A stretch of DNA of 64,000 nucleotides. Origin: Nonomuraea sp. PA05 (GTDB lineage Bacteria; Actinomycetota; Actinomycetes; Streptosporangiales; Streptosporangiaceae). Each line of letters opens with the position of its first letter. Position 1 is the first letter of the stretch. Both the position numbers and the translations under genes were made by a program. The notes beneath the pieces were generated by a model, which saw only the letters and a list, made by a program, of their open reading frames with translations, was not told the DNA's origin and did no database searches. Below are positions 1 through 8,038 of this stretch, piece after piece. Location of the stretch: assembly GCF_008086045.1 (NCBI RefSeq), contig NZ_VSEY01000038.1:62001-126000 (forward strand), written 5' to 3'.

Positions 1-291
1 ATGCCGCAGGAGAAGAAGTACTACGAGGACCAGGCGGCCATCGACTCCTGGACGAAGAACGACGGCCACCCGCCCGAGTTCCGCACGGCGGTCGTCGACT
101 ACGCGCGCGACCACGGCGTGCCCGACCTGCGCAACCGGGTCAAGAACCTGTCGGCGATCTCCAGCGACGTCCTCACCCCTGCCTTGCAGGAGCTGGAGTC
201 GGGCAAGCGGCCCGCCGCCGACGTCCTCAAGGTGGTCACCCCCAAGATCACCGGCATGCTGCAGGGGTGGCAGCACACGCAGGAGCCGTGA
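1..291 (+). CDS. Extracellular sugar-binding protein, C-terminal part (cut by window edge)
   Basis: Open from base 1 to a stop at 289-291, so the true start lies left of the window and the ATG at base 1 need not be a start. The 96 visible residues are helical and hydrophilic and end in a segment (VVTPKITGML) like the tail of family-1 extracellular sugar-binding proteins. The main support is context: two MalF/MalG-type permease genes follow at once, the first starting one base after this stop. Inferred role: ligand capture for the importer. Which sugar cannot be told from this fragment. Confidence 0.7.
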   Translation: MPQEKKYYEDQAAIDSWTKNDGHPPEFRTAVVDYARDHGVPDLRNRVKNLSAISSDVLTPALQELESGKRPAADVLKVVTPKITGMLQGWQHTQEP

Positions 292-292
292 G

Positions 293-1204
293 GTGGCTCG
301 CAACGGGACCGGCCTGTCGGGGCAGCGCCGCATGGAGCGGCGCTGGGGCGTGCTCATGGCGCTCCCGGCCATCCTCGGATTCGTGATCTTCACGGCGGGG
401 CCGATGCTGGCCTCGTTCGTGTTCAGCCTGACGGACTGGCAGGTGGGCGGGACGCCGGCGTTCGTCGGGTTCGGCAACTACACCGAGCTGGCCCGCGACG
501 AGCTGTTCTGGACGTCGCTGAGCGCCACCACCTACTACACGCTCGGGGCCGTCCCGCTGGTGCTGATCGTGTCGTTCGCGGTGGCCATGCTGCTCAACCA
601 GAAGGTGCGCGGCCTGCCGGTCTGGCGGACCGTCTTCTACCTGCCGACGCTGGTGCCGGCCATCGCGAACGTGGTGCTCTGGATCTGGATCTTCAACCCC
701 GACTTCGGGCTGCTCAACTCGCTGCTGCGCCAGGCCGGGCTGCCTACCGGGCAGTGGATCTACGACGAGTCGACGGCCATCCCGTCGCTGATCGTCATGA
801 GCACCTGGGGCTTCGGCAACACCATGGTGATCTTCCTGGCGGGGTTGCAGGGCGTGCCGCGGCACCTGTACGAGGCCGTCTCCATCGACGGCGGCGGCGC
901 GTGGCGGCGCTTCTGGCACGTGACGCTGCCGATGATGACGCCGACCATCTTCTACAACCTGGTGGTGGGCGTGGTCGGCACGTTCCAGGTGTTCAACCAG
1001 GCGTACGTGATGACCGAGGGCGGGCCGAACAACGCCACGCTCTTCTACGTGTACTACCTGTTCCGGGTGGCGTTCAGGGAGAGCGAGATGGGGTACGCGA
1101 GCGCGCTCGCCTGGGTCCTGTTCATGATCATCGTGATGATCACGTTCCTGCTGTTCAGGAATGCGCGGCGGTGGGTCTACTACGAGATGGCGGGCGCCCG
1201 ATGA
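293..1204 (+). CDS. Sugar ABC transporter permease, MalF type
   Basis: A 303-residue integral membrane protein with about six hydrophobic helices, the first near residues 20-45. It has the cytoplasmic coupling loop of binding-protein-dependent permeases around residues 195-215 (EAVSIDGGGAWRRFWHVTLP). The start is GTG at 293, one base after the binding-protein stop; the ATG further in (MERRWG) is possible but less well placed. It overlaps the next permease by 4 bp (ATGA). It would form the channel together with the next gene. No ATPase gene is present, as is usual where a shared MsiK-like ATPase serves many importers. Confidence 0.9.
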   Translation: MARNGTGLSGQRRMERRWGVLMALPAILGFVIFTAGPMLASFVFSLTDWQVGGTPAFVGFGNYTELARDELFWTSLSATTYYTLGAVPLVLIVSFAVAMLLNQKVRGLPVWRTVFYLPTLVPAIANVVLWIWIFNPDFGLLNSLLRQAGLPTGQWIYDESTAIPSLIVMSTWGFGNTMVIFLAGLQGVPRHLYEAVSIDGGGAWRRFWHVTLPMMTPTIFYNLVVGVVGTFQVFNQAYVMTEGGPNNATLFYVYYLFRVAFRESEMGYASALAWVLFMIIVMITFLLFRNARRWVYYEMAGAR

Positions 1205-2097
1205 CGGCCGTGCAGGCGCCGCCGCGCGCGGCGAAGGTGGCGCCCACCGCGGGCCTGCGCAAACCCCGAAGGTACGGCAAGGTCCTGCTCTACCTGGCGC
1301 TGGCCGCAGGGGCGGTGCCGACACTGCTGCCGTTCGTGTGGCTGGTGCGCAGCGCGCTCATGCAGGACGCGCAGATGTTCATCGCGCCGCCGGAGTGGAT
1401 CCCCTCGCCGTTCCAGTGGTCGAACTTCACCGAGGCGCTCACCGCGCAGCCGTTCTGGCTGTACTTCGTCAACACCGTGATCATCGCGGTGATCAGCGTG
1501 CTGGGCACCGTGCTCACCTGCTCGGTGGCCGCCTTCAGCTTCTCCCGCCTGCGCTGGCGCGGCCGCGACGTCACCTTCGCCGTGCTGCTCAGCGCCGTCA
1601 TGCTGCCGTACGCGGTGACGCTGATCCCCACCTTCGTCATGTGGCAGGAACTCGGCGCGCTGGACACGTTCGTCCCGCTTACCGTGCCGAGCTGGTTCGC
1701 CGGGGCGGGCGGCGGGGTGTTCAACGTGTTCCTGCTGCGGCAGTTCTTCCTGACGATCCCGTTCGAGCTGGACGAGGCCGCCTACATCGACGGCGCCTCC
1801 CCGTGGCGGGTGTTCTGGACGATCGTCATGCCCCTGTCGAGGCCCGCCATCGTGGTGGTCACGATCTTCACGTTCATCGGCACCTGGAACGACTTCCTCG
1901 GGCCGCTGCTCTACCTCAACGACGAGCAGAAGTACACGCTCTCCCTCGGCCTGGCCTCCTTCCAGAGCGTCTACCTCACCCAGTGGGGCTACCTGATGGC
2001 CGCCTCCGCCGCCGTCATCGCCCCGATCATCGTCCTGTTCTTCTTCCTGCAGCGCTACTTCATCGAGGGGGTCACGCTCACCGGCATCAAGAACTGA
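1201..2097 (+). CDS. Sugar ABC transporter permease, MalG type
   Basis: The start is ATG at 1201, inside the stop of the preceding permease; the reading frame stays open upstream but only by chance. The 298 residues hold a short basic N-terminus, six membrane helices, and the coupling motif EAAYIDGASPWRVFWTIVMP near residues 195-215. The last residues (EGVTLTGIKN) are a classic MalG-family C-terminus. It pairs with the MalF-type permease. The final 11 bp overlap the 3' end of the convergent phosphotransferase gene. Confidence 0.92.
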   Translation: MTAVQAPPRAAKVAPTAGLRKPRRYGKVLLYLALAAGAVPTLLPFVWLVRSALMQDAQMFIAPPEWIPSPFQWSNFTEALTAQPFWLYFVNTVIIAVISVLGTVLTCSVAAFSFSRLRWRGRDVTFAVLLSAVMLPYAVTLIPTFVMWQELGALDTFVPLTVPSWFAGAGGGVFNVFLLRQFFLTIPFELDEAAYIDGASPWRVFWTIVMPLSRPAIVVVTIFTFIGTWNDFLGPLLYLNDEQKYTLSLGLASFQSVYLTQWGYLMAASAAVIAPIIVLFFFLQRYFIEGVTLTGIKN

Positions 2098-3256
2098 GGA
2101 GCGCCCGCAGCCCGGCGTCGGCCAGGTGCGGGACCGCGGCCCCGACCGTGTCGAAGCCCTCGCCGACGGTCATGCCCTTCATGTGGCGGGCGTGGATGCC
2201 CTCGGCGATCACGGCGATCTTGAAGTAGCCGAGGGCGAGGTAGAAGTCGAGCCGGCCGAGGTCGCGTCCCGACGCGCGGGCGTAACGCTCGGCCAGGTCC
2301 GCGACGGGCGGCAGGCGCTCGCTGGTGGAGGCGGCCGAACCGCCGAGCACGGGCTCGAACGCCGGGTCGCGGTAGACCAGGTGCAGGCCCAGGTCGGCCA
2401 GCGGGTCGCCGAGCGTGGCCATCTCCCAGTCGACCAGCGCCCGCACCGTGCCGGGGTCGTCCACGGCCAGGATGGCGTTGTCGAGGCGGAAATCGCCGTG
2501 CACCACCGTTCCCGTTCTTGTGCCCGTGCCCGTCGCGGGAACCGCCTCGGCCAGCCGGGCGGCCAGGGTCTCGACGTCGGGCAGCTCCCGGGTGGCCACC
2601 CGGCGCCACTGGTCCGACCAGCGGGCCACCTGCCTGGTCAGGAACCCGTCCGGACGGCCGAAGTCCGTCAGGCCCGCCTCCTCGTACGGCACGGCGTGCA
2701 GCGCGGCGAGCACGTCGATCAGCGCGCGGGCGCAGCGGGCCGCCTCCGCGTCGGAGTAGCGGCCGAGGTCCTCACGGCTGCGCACCACGACGCCGGGGAC
2801 GTACTCCACCAGGGAGAACGCGCAGCCCAGCACCGACGGGTCCACGCACAGCGCGACCGGGCGGGCGACCGGGACGCCCGTGCCGTGCAGGGCGGCGACC
2901 ACCCGGTACTCGCGCGCCACGTCGTGCGCGGACGGCGTGAGGCCGCCGAGCGGCGGGCGGCGCAGCACCCACGCGCGGTGGCCGTCGCTCAGCCGGTAGG
3001 TGAGGTTGGAGCGCCCGCCGGGCAGCAGCTCGGCCGTGATCGGGCCGGCCGCCTCGGGGACGTGCGCGGCGAGGTACCGCGTCAGCGCGCCCAGATCCAG
3101 CCCAGGCGGGGAACCGGTCACCGCGGCGTCGGGCGCGGGGCGATGGCCGTGCGGGGAGCCGATCATCGGGTCGCCGTGCGCCGGGCGATGGTCCGGCGGA
3201 TGACCGGTCATCGGGTCGTCGTGAGCCGGGCGATGGTCGGGCGGGTGGCCGGTCAC
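2087..3256 (-). CDS. Aminoglycoside-phosphotransferase-fold kinase paired with an acyl-CoA dehydrogenase
   Basis: A protein of up to 389 residues with the APH/choline-kinase fold: nucleotide loop region near residues 62-80 (ELLPGGRSNLTYRL), catalytic loop VVHGDFRLDN near 245-255 and metal-binding VDWEMATLGDP near 273-284. It resembles the kinase half of eukaryotic ACAD10/ACAD11, which acts with an acyl-CoA dehydrogenase half on 4-hydroxy acids; here the dehydrogenase is the gene just upstream, overlapping by 4 bp (GTGA). The first 45 or so residues are three imperfect copies of a 15-residue Pro/His/Asp repeat (MTGHPPDHRPAH..), absent from the family, so the true start may lie at or after the repeats. 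Confidence 0.85.
   Translation of the reverse strand: MTGHPPDHRPAHDDPMTGHPPDHRPAHGDPMIGSPHGHRPAPDAAVTGSPPGLDLGALTRYLAAHVPEAAGPITAELLPGGRSNLTYRLSDGHRAWVLRRPPLGGLTPSAHDVAREYRVVAALHGTGVPVARPVALCVDPSVLGCAFSLVEYVPGVVVRSREDLGRYSDAEAARCARALIDVLAALHAVPYEEAGLTDFGRPDGFLTRQVARWSDQWRRVATRELPDVETLAARLAEAVPATGTGTRTGTVVHGDFRLDNAILAVDDPGTVRALVDWEMATLGDPLADLGLHLVYRDPAFEPVLGGSAASTSERLPPVADLAERYARASGRDLGRLDFYLALGYFKIAVIAEGIHARHMKGMTVGEGFDTVGAAVPHLADAGLRALLSS
3112..3256 (-). repeat. 45-bp tandem repeat at the start of the phosphotransferase gene
   Basis: About three and a quarter imperfect copies of a 45-bp unit lie at the junction of the acyl-CoA dehydrogenase stop and the phosphotransferase start. Each unit encodes a 15-residue peptide beginning with M or V (MTGHPPDHRPAHDDP, then MTGHPPDHRPAHGDP, then a diverged copy), so every unit brings a potential start codon. 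Confidence 0.8.
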
Positions 3257-4440
3257 CGGGTCGCCGTGCGCAGGGCGCGGCGGGCGATGGCCCAGCGGTG
3301 GGTTTCGGTCGGCCCGTCGTAGACGCGGAACGGGCGCACCTCGCGCAGGAACCGGCTGAGCAGCACGTCGCCGGAGACGCCCAGCGCGCCGCAGACCTGC
3401 AGCGCCCGATCCACCACCCGCCAGACCGCCTCAGCGGTGAACGCCTTGGCGATCGAGGTGGACTGGCTGGCGCTGTGCCCCTTGTCCAGCTCCCAGCACG
3501 CCTGCAACGTCAGCGCCCTGGCCGCCGCCATGTCGATCTCGGAGTCGGCGATCATGCCCTGCACCATGCCGAGGTCGCCCAGCCGGGAGCCGAAGAGCCG
3601 CCGCTCGGCCGCCCGCGCGAGCGCGATCTCCTGGGCCCGGCGCGCGATGCCGAGCCAGCGCATGCAGTGCGTCATCCGGGCCGGGCCCAGCCGCACCTGG
3701 GCGTAGTCGTAGCCCTGGTCCACCTCGCCGAGCACGGCCTCGTCCGGCACCACGCACCCGTCGAAGTCCACCTCGCAGTGCCCGCCGTACAGGCTCTCGT
3801 CGAGGGTGTCGATGTGCCGGACGACCTTCATGCCGGGGTTGTCCGCGTCCACCAGGAACATGGTCGCGCCGCCGCGATCGCCCGGCTCGCCGGACGTGCG
3901 GGCCATGCAGATGGCGAACGCCGCGCCGTCGGCCCCGGTGATGAACCACTTGCGGCCGTCGATCCGCCAGCCGCCCGGCACGCGGACCGCCCGGGTGCTC
4001 AGCGCGGCCGGGTCGGAGCCCGCGCCCGGGGCGGGCTCGGTCATGGCGAAGCAGGAGCGGATCTCGCCCAGCGCGAGCGGGCGCAGGTAGCGCTCCTTCT
4101 GCGCCCGGCTCGCCACGAACTCCAGCAGGTGCATGTTGCCCTCGTCGGGCGCGGCGACGTTCAGCGCGAGCGGCCCGAACAGGGACCAGCCGGCCTCCTC
4201 GAAGACCGCCGCCCGCCCGCGCATGTCGAGGGCCTGCCCGCCGTACTCGGCCGCCACGTGCGGCGCGAACACCCCGGCCTGCTTGGCGGCGGCCTGCAGC
4301 CGGACGCGCATGGCCTCGCCGCCGCGCGCCGCCACGCCGTCGTGGCGCTCCTCCTCCGGCACCACCACCTCGCGCACGAACGCCGCCGTCCGCTCGGCCA
4401 GCTCCACCACGTGTGGCACGTGCGACAGATCGACCGCCAC
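3253..4440 (-). CDS. Acyl-CoA dehydrogenase family protein
   Basis: A 395-residue FAD enzyme of the usual family length. The FAD and substrate region has CFAMTEPAPGAGSDP near residues 130-145, followed by FITGADGA near 167-175. The C-terminal helical domain ends with the conserved YDGPTETHRWAIARR. The GTG start at 4440 has a strong ribosome site (AGGGAGGGG) upstream. It likely oxidises an acyl-CoA in fatty or hydroxy acid breakdown, together with the kinase translated next. A divergent TetR gene and two operators sit immediately upstream, suggesting local repression. Confidence 0.9.
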   Translation of the reverse strand: MAVDLSHVPHVVELAERTAAFVREVVVPEEERHDGVAARGGEAMRVRLQAAAKQAGVFAPHVAAEYGGQALDMRGRAAVFEEAGWSLFGPLALNVAAPDEGNMHLLEFVASRAQKERYLRPLALGEIRSCFAMTEPAPGAGSDPAALSTRAVRVPGGWRIDGRKWFITGADGAAFAICMARTSGEPGDRGGATMFLVDADNPGMKVVRHIDTLDESLYGGHCEVDFDGCVVPDEAVLGEVDQGYDYAQVRLGPARMTHCMRWLGIARRAQEIALARAAERRLFGSRLGDLGMVQGMIADSEIDMAAARALTLQACWELDKGHSASQSTSIAKAFTAEAVWRVVDRALQVCGALGVSGDVLLSRFLREVRPFRVYDGPTETHRWAIARRALRTATR

Positions 4441-4455
4441 CGGAACCCCTCCCTA

Positions 4456-4473
4456 GGCTAATGACCATTAGCC
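4456..4473. promoter_or_regulatory. Probable TetR operator O1
   Basis: A perfect inverted repeat, GGCTAATG-AC-CATTAGCC, lies in the divergent gap 16-33 bp upstream of the acyl-CoA dehydrogenase start and ahead of the TetR gene. Size and symmetry suit a TetR dimer. Confidence 0.7.
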
Positions 4474-4509
4474 CCATCTTGGGCGGGAACGGCGGCGCTG
4501 GTCAAGACC

Positions 4510-4527
4510 GGCTAGCAGCCATTAGCC
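4510..4527. promoter_or_regulatory. Probable TetR operator O2 (degenerate copy)
   Basis: A second site, GGCTAGCA-GC-CATTAGCC, repeats the geometry of the site 54 bp to its left with one identical half (CATTAGCC) and one half differing at three positions. It ends 8 bp before the TetR start codon, suggesting autoregulation. Confidence 0.6.
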
Positions 4528-4535
4528 TGTGGGGC

Positions 4536-5111
4536 ATGACAGGGCGGGCCGTGGACATCAGGGCGGCGGCGCTGGCGTTGTTCGCCGAGCGCGGGTATCA
4601 GGCGACCACCATGGCCGACATCGGGGCCGCCCTCGGCATCCGCGGGCCGAGCCTGTACAAGCACGTCGGCTCCAAGCAGGAGCTGCTCGCCCAGATCATG
4701 ATCGCCACGATGGACGCGCTGCTCGACGGGCACCGGGCCGCCGTCTCCGGCTGCGACGACGTCGCCGAACGGCTGCGCCGCGCCACCGAGGCGCACGTGC
4801 GCTTCCACGCCCGGCACCGGCTGGAGGCGTTCGTCGGCACCCGGGAGATCCGCAGCCTCGAAGAGCCGCACCGCGCCGGGGTGCTCGACCGGCGGGCGTG
4901 CTACGAGGGGAAGTTCAGGGAGATCGTGGCCGACGGGGTGCGCCAGGGGCGGTTCAAGGTCGCCTCGGCCAAGCTGACCTCGTACGCGATCCTGGACCTG
5001 GGGATGGGGGTGCCGGTCTGGTACCGCGAGGACGGCGAGCTGACCGAGGACCAGCTCGTCTACCAGTACGGCGACTTCGCCCTGCGACTGGCGGGCGCGC
5101 GGGGATACTAG
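4536..5111 (+). CDS. TetR family transcriptional regulator
   Basis: With ATG at 4536 the protein is 191 residues. The N-terminal helix-turn-helix (about residues 7-45: AALALFAERGYQATTMADIG, then SLYKHVGSKQELL) is typical of TetR, and the rest is a helical ligand-binding and dimer domain. The frame stays open to 4413, but the longer form would read through both operators. It is divergent from the acyl-CoA dehydrogenase operon, so it probably represses that operon and itself in response to an acyl-CoA or similar ligand. The P450 gene downstream may be co-transcribed. Confidence 0.88.
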   Translation: MTGRAVDIRAAALALFAERGYQATTMADIGAALGIRGPSLYKHVGSKQELLAQIMIATMDALLDGHRAAVSGCDDVAERLRRATEAHVRFHARHRLEAFVGTREIRSLEEPHRAGVLDRRACYEGKFREIVADGVRQGRFKVASAKLTSYAILDLGMGVPVWYREDGELTEDQLVYQYGDFALRLAGARGY

Positions 5112-5169
5112 GGGCTGCCCGACCTCACGGGCCGGAATCCTGCGCACCACCGTCAGCACAGGAGGATCG

Positions 5170-6354
5170 ATGAACGACGACTTCCCGCCCTTCCCCGGCG
5201 CACGCCCATCGGCCTGCCCCTTCGACCCGCCGCCCGAGTACGCCGGCTGGCGGGAGGCGGACGGGCTGCAGCGGGTCCGGCTGTCGGACGGCTCCCTCGC
5301 CTGGGCGATCAGCCGGTACGACGACATCCGCGCCGCGCTCGGCGACCCGAGGATCAGCGCCGACGACCGCAACCCGAACCTGCCGCTCAGCGCCGCCGCC
5401 CTGTCCAGGCCGCCCGCCTTCCCCCGCATGGACGACCCCGGGCACGCCAGGCACCGCCGCATGCTGATCAAGGACTTCACGCTCAGGCGCATCAACGGGC
5501 TGCGCCCGCGCATCCAGGAGATCGTGGACGGCTTCCTGGAGGAGATGACGGCCAAGGGCCCGCCGGCCGACCTCGTCCAGGACTTCGCGCTGCCCGTCCC
5601 GTCGCTGGTGATCTCGCTGCTGCTCGGCGTGCCGTACGAGGACCACGAGTTCTTCCAGCGCAACAGCGGCGTCCTGGTCAACCCGCTCTGCTCGGAGCAG
5701 GACAAGACGCAGGCGTCGGTCGCGCTGTTCACGTACCTGCTGGAGCTGGTGGAACGCAGGCGGAGCGACCCGGGCGACGACATCGTCAGCCGTCTCGCCC
5801 GCGAGCGGGTCGCGGCCGGCGAGCTGACCGCGCAGGAGGCCGCGATGAGCGGCATGACGCTGCTGGTCGCCGGCCACGAGACCACCGCCAAGATGATCTC
5901 CCTGGGCACGCTGGCCCTGCTGTGGCACCCCGACCGGCTCGCCGCCCTGCGCGACACCGGCGACCCGGCCGTCGTCGCGAACGCCGTGGACGAGCTGCTG
6001 CGCTACATCACGCTCGCCGAGAACCTCATCGTGCGCGTCGCCGCCGAGGACGTGGAGATCGGCGGCCGGCTCATCCGCGCCGGCGACGGCATCATCTTCA
6101 ACCTCCTGTCGGGCAACCACGACCCGTCCGCCTTCCCCGACCCGGACGCGCTCGACCTCGGCCGCAACGCCCGCGGCCACGTGGCCTTCGGCTACGGCGT
6201 CCACCAGTGCCTGGGCCAGCCGCTGGCCCGCGCCGAGCTGGAGATCGCGCTGCGCGGGCTGCCGGGGCTGCGCCTGACGATCCCGCTGGAGAAGGTCGAG
6301 CTGCGCCCCGACCTGAGCCGCTACCCCAGCGAGTTGCCGATCGCCTGGGGCTGA
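5170..6354 (+). CDS. Cytochrome P450
   Basis: A 394-residue soluble bacterial P450. The I-helix oxygen motif AGHETT is near residues 234-239, and the heme loop FGYGVHQCLG has its cysteine ligand near residue 347. The ExxR motif falls within VDELLRYITLAEN. The N-terminus (PFDPPPEYAGWR) resembles CYP105-type enzymes. It is preceded by a clear AGGAGG ribosome site. No ferredoxin or reductase gene is adjacent, so electron partners come from elsewhere. The substrate is unknown. It is the second of two same-strand genes after the TetR regulator. Confidence 0.93.
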   Translation: MNDDFPPFPGARPSACPFDPPPEYAGWREADGLQRVRLSDGSLAWAISRYDDIRAALGDPRISADDRNPNLPLSAAALSRPPAFPRMDDPGHARHRRMLIKDFTLRRINGLRPRIQEIVDGFLEEMTAKGPPADLVQDFALPVPSLVISLLLGVPYEDHEFFQRNSGVLVNPLCSEQDKTQASVALFTYLLELVERRRSDPGDDIVSRLARERVAAGELTAQEAAMSGMTLLVAGHETTAKMISLGTLALLWHPDRLAALRDTGDPAVVANAVDELLRYITLAENLIVRVAAEDVEIGGRLIRAGDGIIFNLLSGNHDPSAFPDPDALDLGRNARGHVAFGYGVHQCLGQPLARAELEIALRGLPGLRLTIPLEKVELRPDLSRYPSELPIAWG

Positions 6355-6377
6355 CCCGGCTCGCCGCGCGGTCTCAC

Positions 6378-7889
6378 TCAGGCGGGTCCGTGCAGCAGCT
6401 CATGGAACTTCTTGTGCCGCTCGTACGAGGCCGGCGGCCCAGCCTCCCCCGCCCGTGCCGTGACCGCCGCGGGCGGGGTGGCGGGCTTGACCGGCTCGTA
6501 CAGCCACGTCTGGAACAGCGCGTCGAGCTGCCTGCCGGAGATCTTCTCCGACAGTGAGACGAACTCGTCCGTGTCGCCGTTGCCGTGCTGCTTCGTCCTG
6601 GCCCAGGCCCTGATGATGGCGAAGAAGTCCTCGTCGCCGACCTCGCTGCGCAACGCCTGCAACGTCATGCCGCCACGCCAGTAGACCGAGGCGTAGAAGA
6701 GGAAGGCGGGGGTCGGATCGCCGGGAACCCGCACCCAGAAGCGGGGATGGTCGGCCGGGAGCTCGTCGTAGAGCGCGTTGGCCAGCTCGGCGGCGGTGCC
6801 CGTGCCCTCCTTCTCCGACCACAGCCACTCGGCGTAGGTGGCGAAGCCCTCGTTCAGCCAGATGTCGCGCCACTGCTTGAGCGCGACGCTGTCACCGAAC
6901 CACTGGTGGGCGTTCTCGTGCACGACGACGGCGACGTCCGGGCCGGTCTCGAAGAAGATCGAGTCGTAGACGGGCTGCGTCTGCGTCTCCAGCGCGAAGC
7001 CCACGTTCTCGTTGACGACCGAGCCGCCCATCGAGGAGAACGGGTAGCGGCCGAACACGCTCGCCTCCCAGTCGATGATCTCCGGCGTGCGCTCGACGCT
7101 GGCCTTCGCGAACTCCAGGCGCGGCCCGAGGGTCCTGTCGTACGCCGTGAACACCGGCAGGCCGGTGGACGAGCGCCCCTTGTGCACCTCGATGTCGCCG
7201 ATGTAGAGCGTGGCCAGGTAGGTGGCCATGGGCTTGTCCATCAGCCAGTGGAAGGTGGTCTTCCCGCGCGAGGTGCGCTGCGAGGCGAGCACGCCGTTGC
7301 TGATCGCCTGCTTGCCCTCGGGCACGGTGACCGAGACGTCGAACGTGGCCTTGTCCGCCGGGTGGTCGTTGCTCGGGTACCACCACCAGGCGATCTCCGG
7401 CTCGCCCAGCGCGAGCGCGCCGTCGGCCCGCTTGATCCACGGCCGGACGACGCCGGGCACCTCGATCGAGCTGGGCACGCCCCCGTAGGTCACCTCGACC
7501 ACGAACGGCAGGAAGCGGGGCAGTGGCCGGGCCGGGGTGATCTCCAGCTCGTGCGCGCCCGTCCTGGCGAACGCCGCCCGGCCGCCGTTGACCTTGACCT
7601 CCCGCACGTCCAGCAGGAAGTCCAGGTTGAAGCGCGTCAGCGACTGCGAGGCGGTGGCCAGCAGGGTCGCCTTGCCGTCCAGGCGGTCGGCGCCCGGCTG
7701 GTAGTCCAGCTTCAGGCTGTAGTGCCTGACGTCGTAGCCGCCGTTCCCGTAGTCGGGGAAGTAGACGTCCCCGATGCCCGGCGCTCCGGGCGCTGCGGTC
7801 GTGGCCGCGGCGGGGACGGACAGAGGGGCGGCGAGTAGCAGCGACAAGGCGGCGGCCGTGGCGGCGCGCCTGAGCGAGCGCGGGAACAT
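6378..7889 (-). CDS. Secreted M1-family zinc metallopeptidase
   Basis: A 503-residue protein with an N-terminal signal peptide (residues 1-30, cleavage after an Ala-rich stretch). The zinc site HENAHQWFG is near residue 324 (HExxH) and the third ligand glutamate lies in NEGFATYAEW about 19 residues later, the gluzincin M1 arrangement. It has the N-terminal beta domain and catalytic domain but lacks the long helical C-terminal domain of full aminopeptidase N, as in the short secreted M1 enzymes of actinomycetes. It probably trims peptides outside the cell. The ribosome site GAGGAGGG precedes the ATG. It is convergent with the P450. Confidence 0.92.
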   Translation of the reverse strand: MFPRSLRRAATAAALSLLLAAPLSVPAAATTAAPGAPGIGDVYFPDYGNGGYDVRHYSLKLDYQPGADRLDGKATLLATASQSLTRFNLDFLLDVREVKVNGGRAAFARTGAHELEITPARPLPRFLPFVVEVTYGGVPSSIEVPGVVRPWIKRADGALALGEPEIAWWWYPSNDHPADKATFDVSVTVPEGKQAISNGVLASQRTSRGKTTFHWLMDKPMATYLATLYIGDIEVHKGRSSTGLPVFTAYDRTLGPRLEFAKASVERTPEIIDWEASVFGRYPFSSMGGSVVNENVGFALETQTQPVYDSIFFETGPDVAVVVHENAHQWFGDSVALKQWRDIWLNEGFATYAEWLWSEKEGTGTAAELANALYDELPADHPRFWVRVPGDPTPAFLFYASVYWRGGMTLQALRSEVGDEDFFAIIRAWARTKQHGNGDTDEFVSLSEKISGRQLDALFQTWLYEPVKPATPPAAVTARAGEAGPPASYERHKKFHELLHGPA

Positions 7890-7983
7890 GTCCCTCCTCG
7901 GCAGAGGTCCGGTGCACGCGAAGCTACGTCAATCGCGGACGCGTGCAAAGTGCGGGCCGCTGGCCGGAACCGGTCATGCCCGG

Positions 7984-8030
7984 CCGGTCGGTGGCACGGG
8001 GGCTCGCCCGTGCCACCGTGCCACCGACCG
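7984..8030 (-). terminator. Strong hairpin downstream of the VCBS-repeat gene
   Basis: GGTGGCACGGG (7990-8000), a 6-base loop and CCCGTGCCACC (8007-8017) form a perfect 11-bp stem. An outer pairing CGGTCGGTGG / CCACCGACCG (ending at 8030) offers an alternative fold. It begins 8 bases after the VCBS gene stop and has no U-tract, the usual actinomycete form. Confidence 0.7.
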
Positions 8031-8038
8031 GGGCCTGA

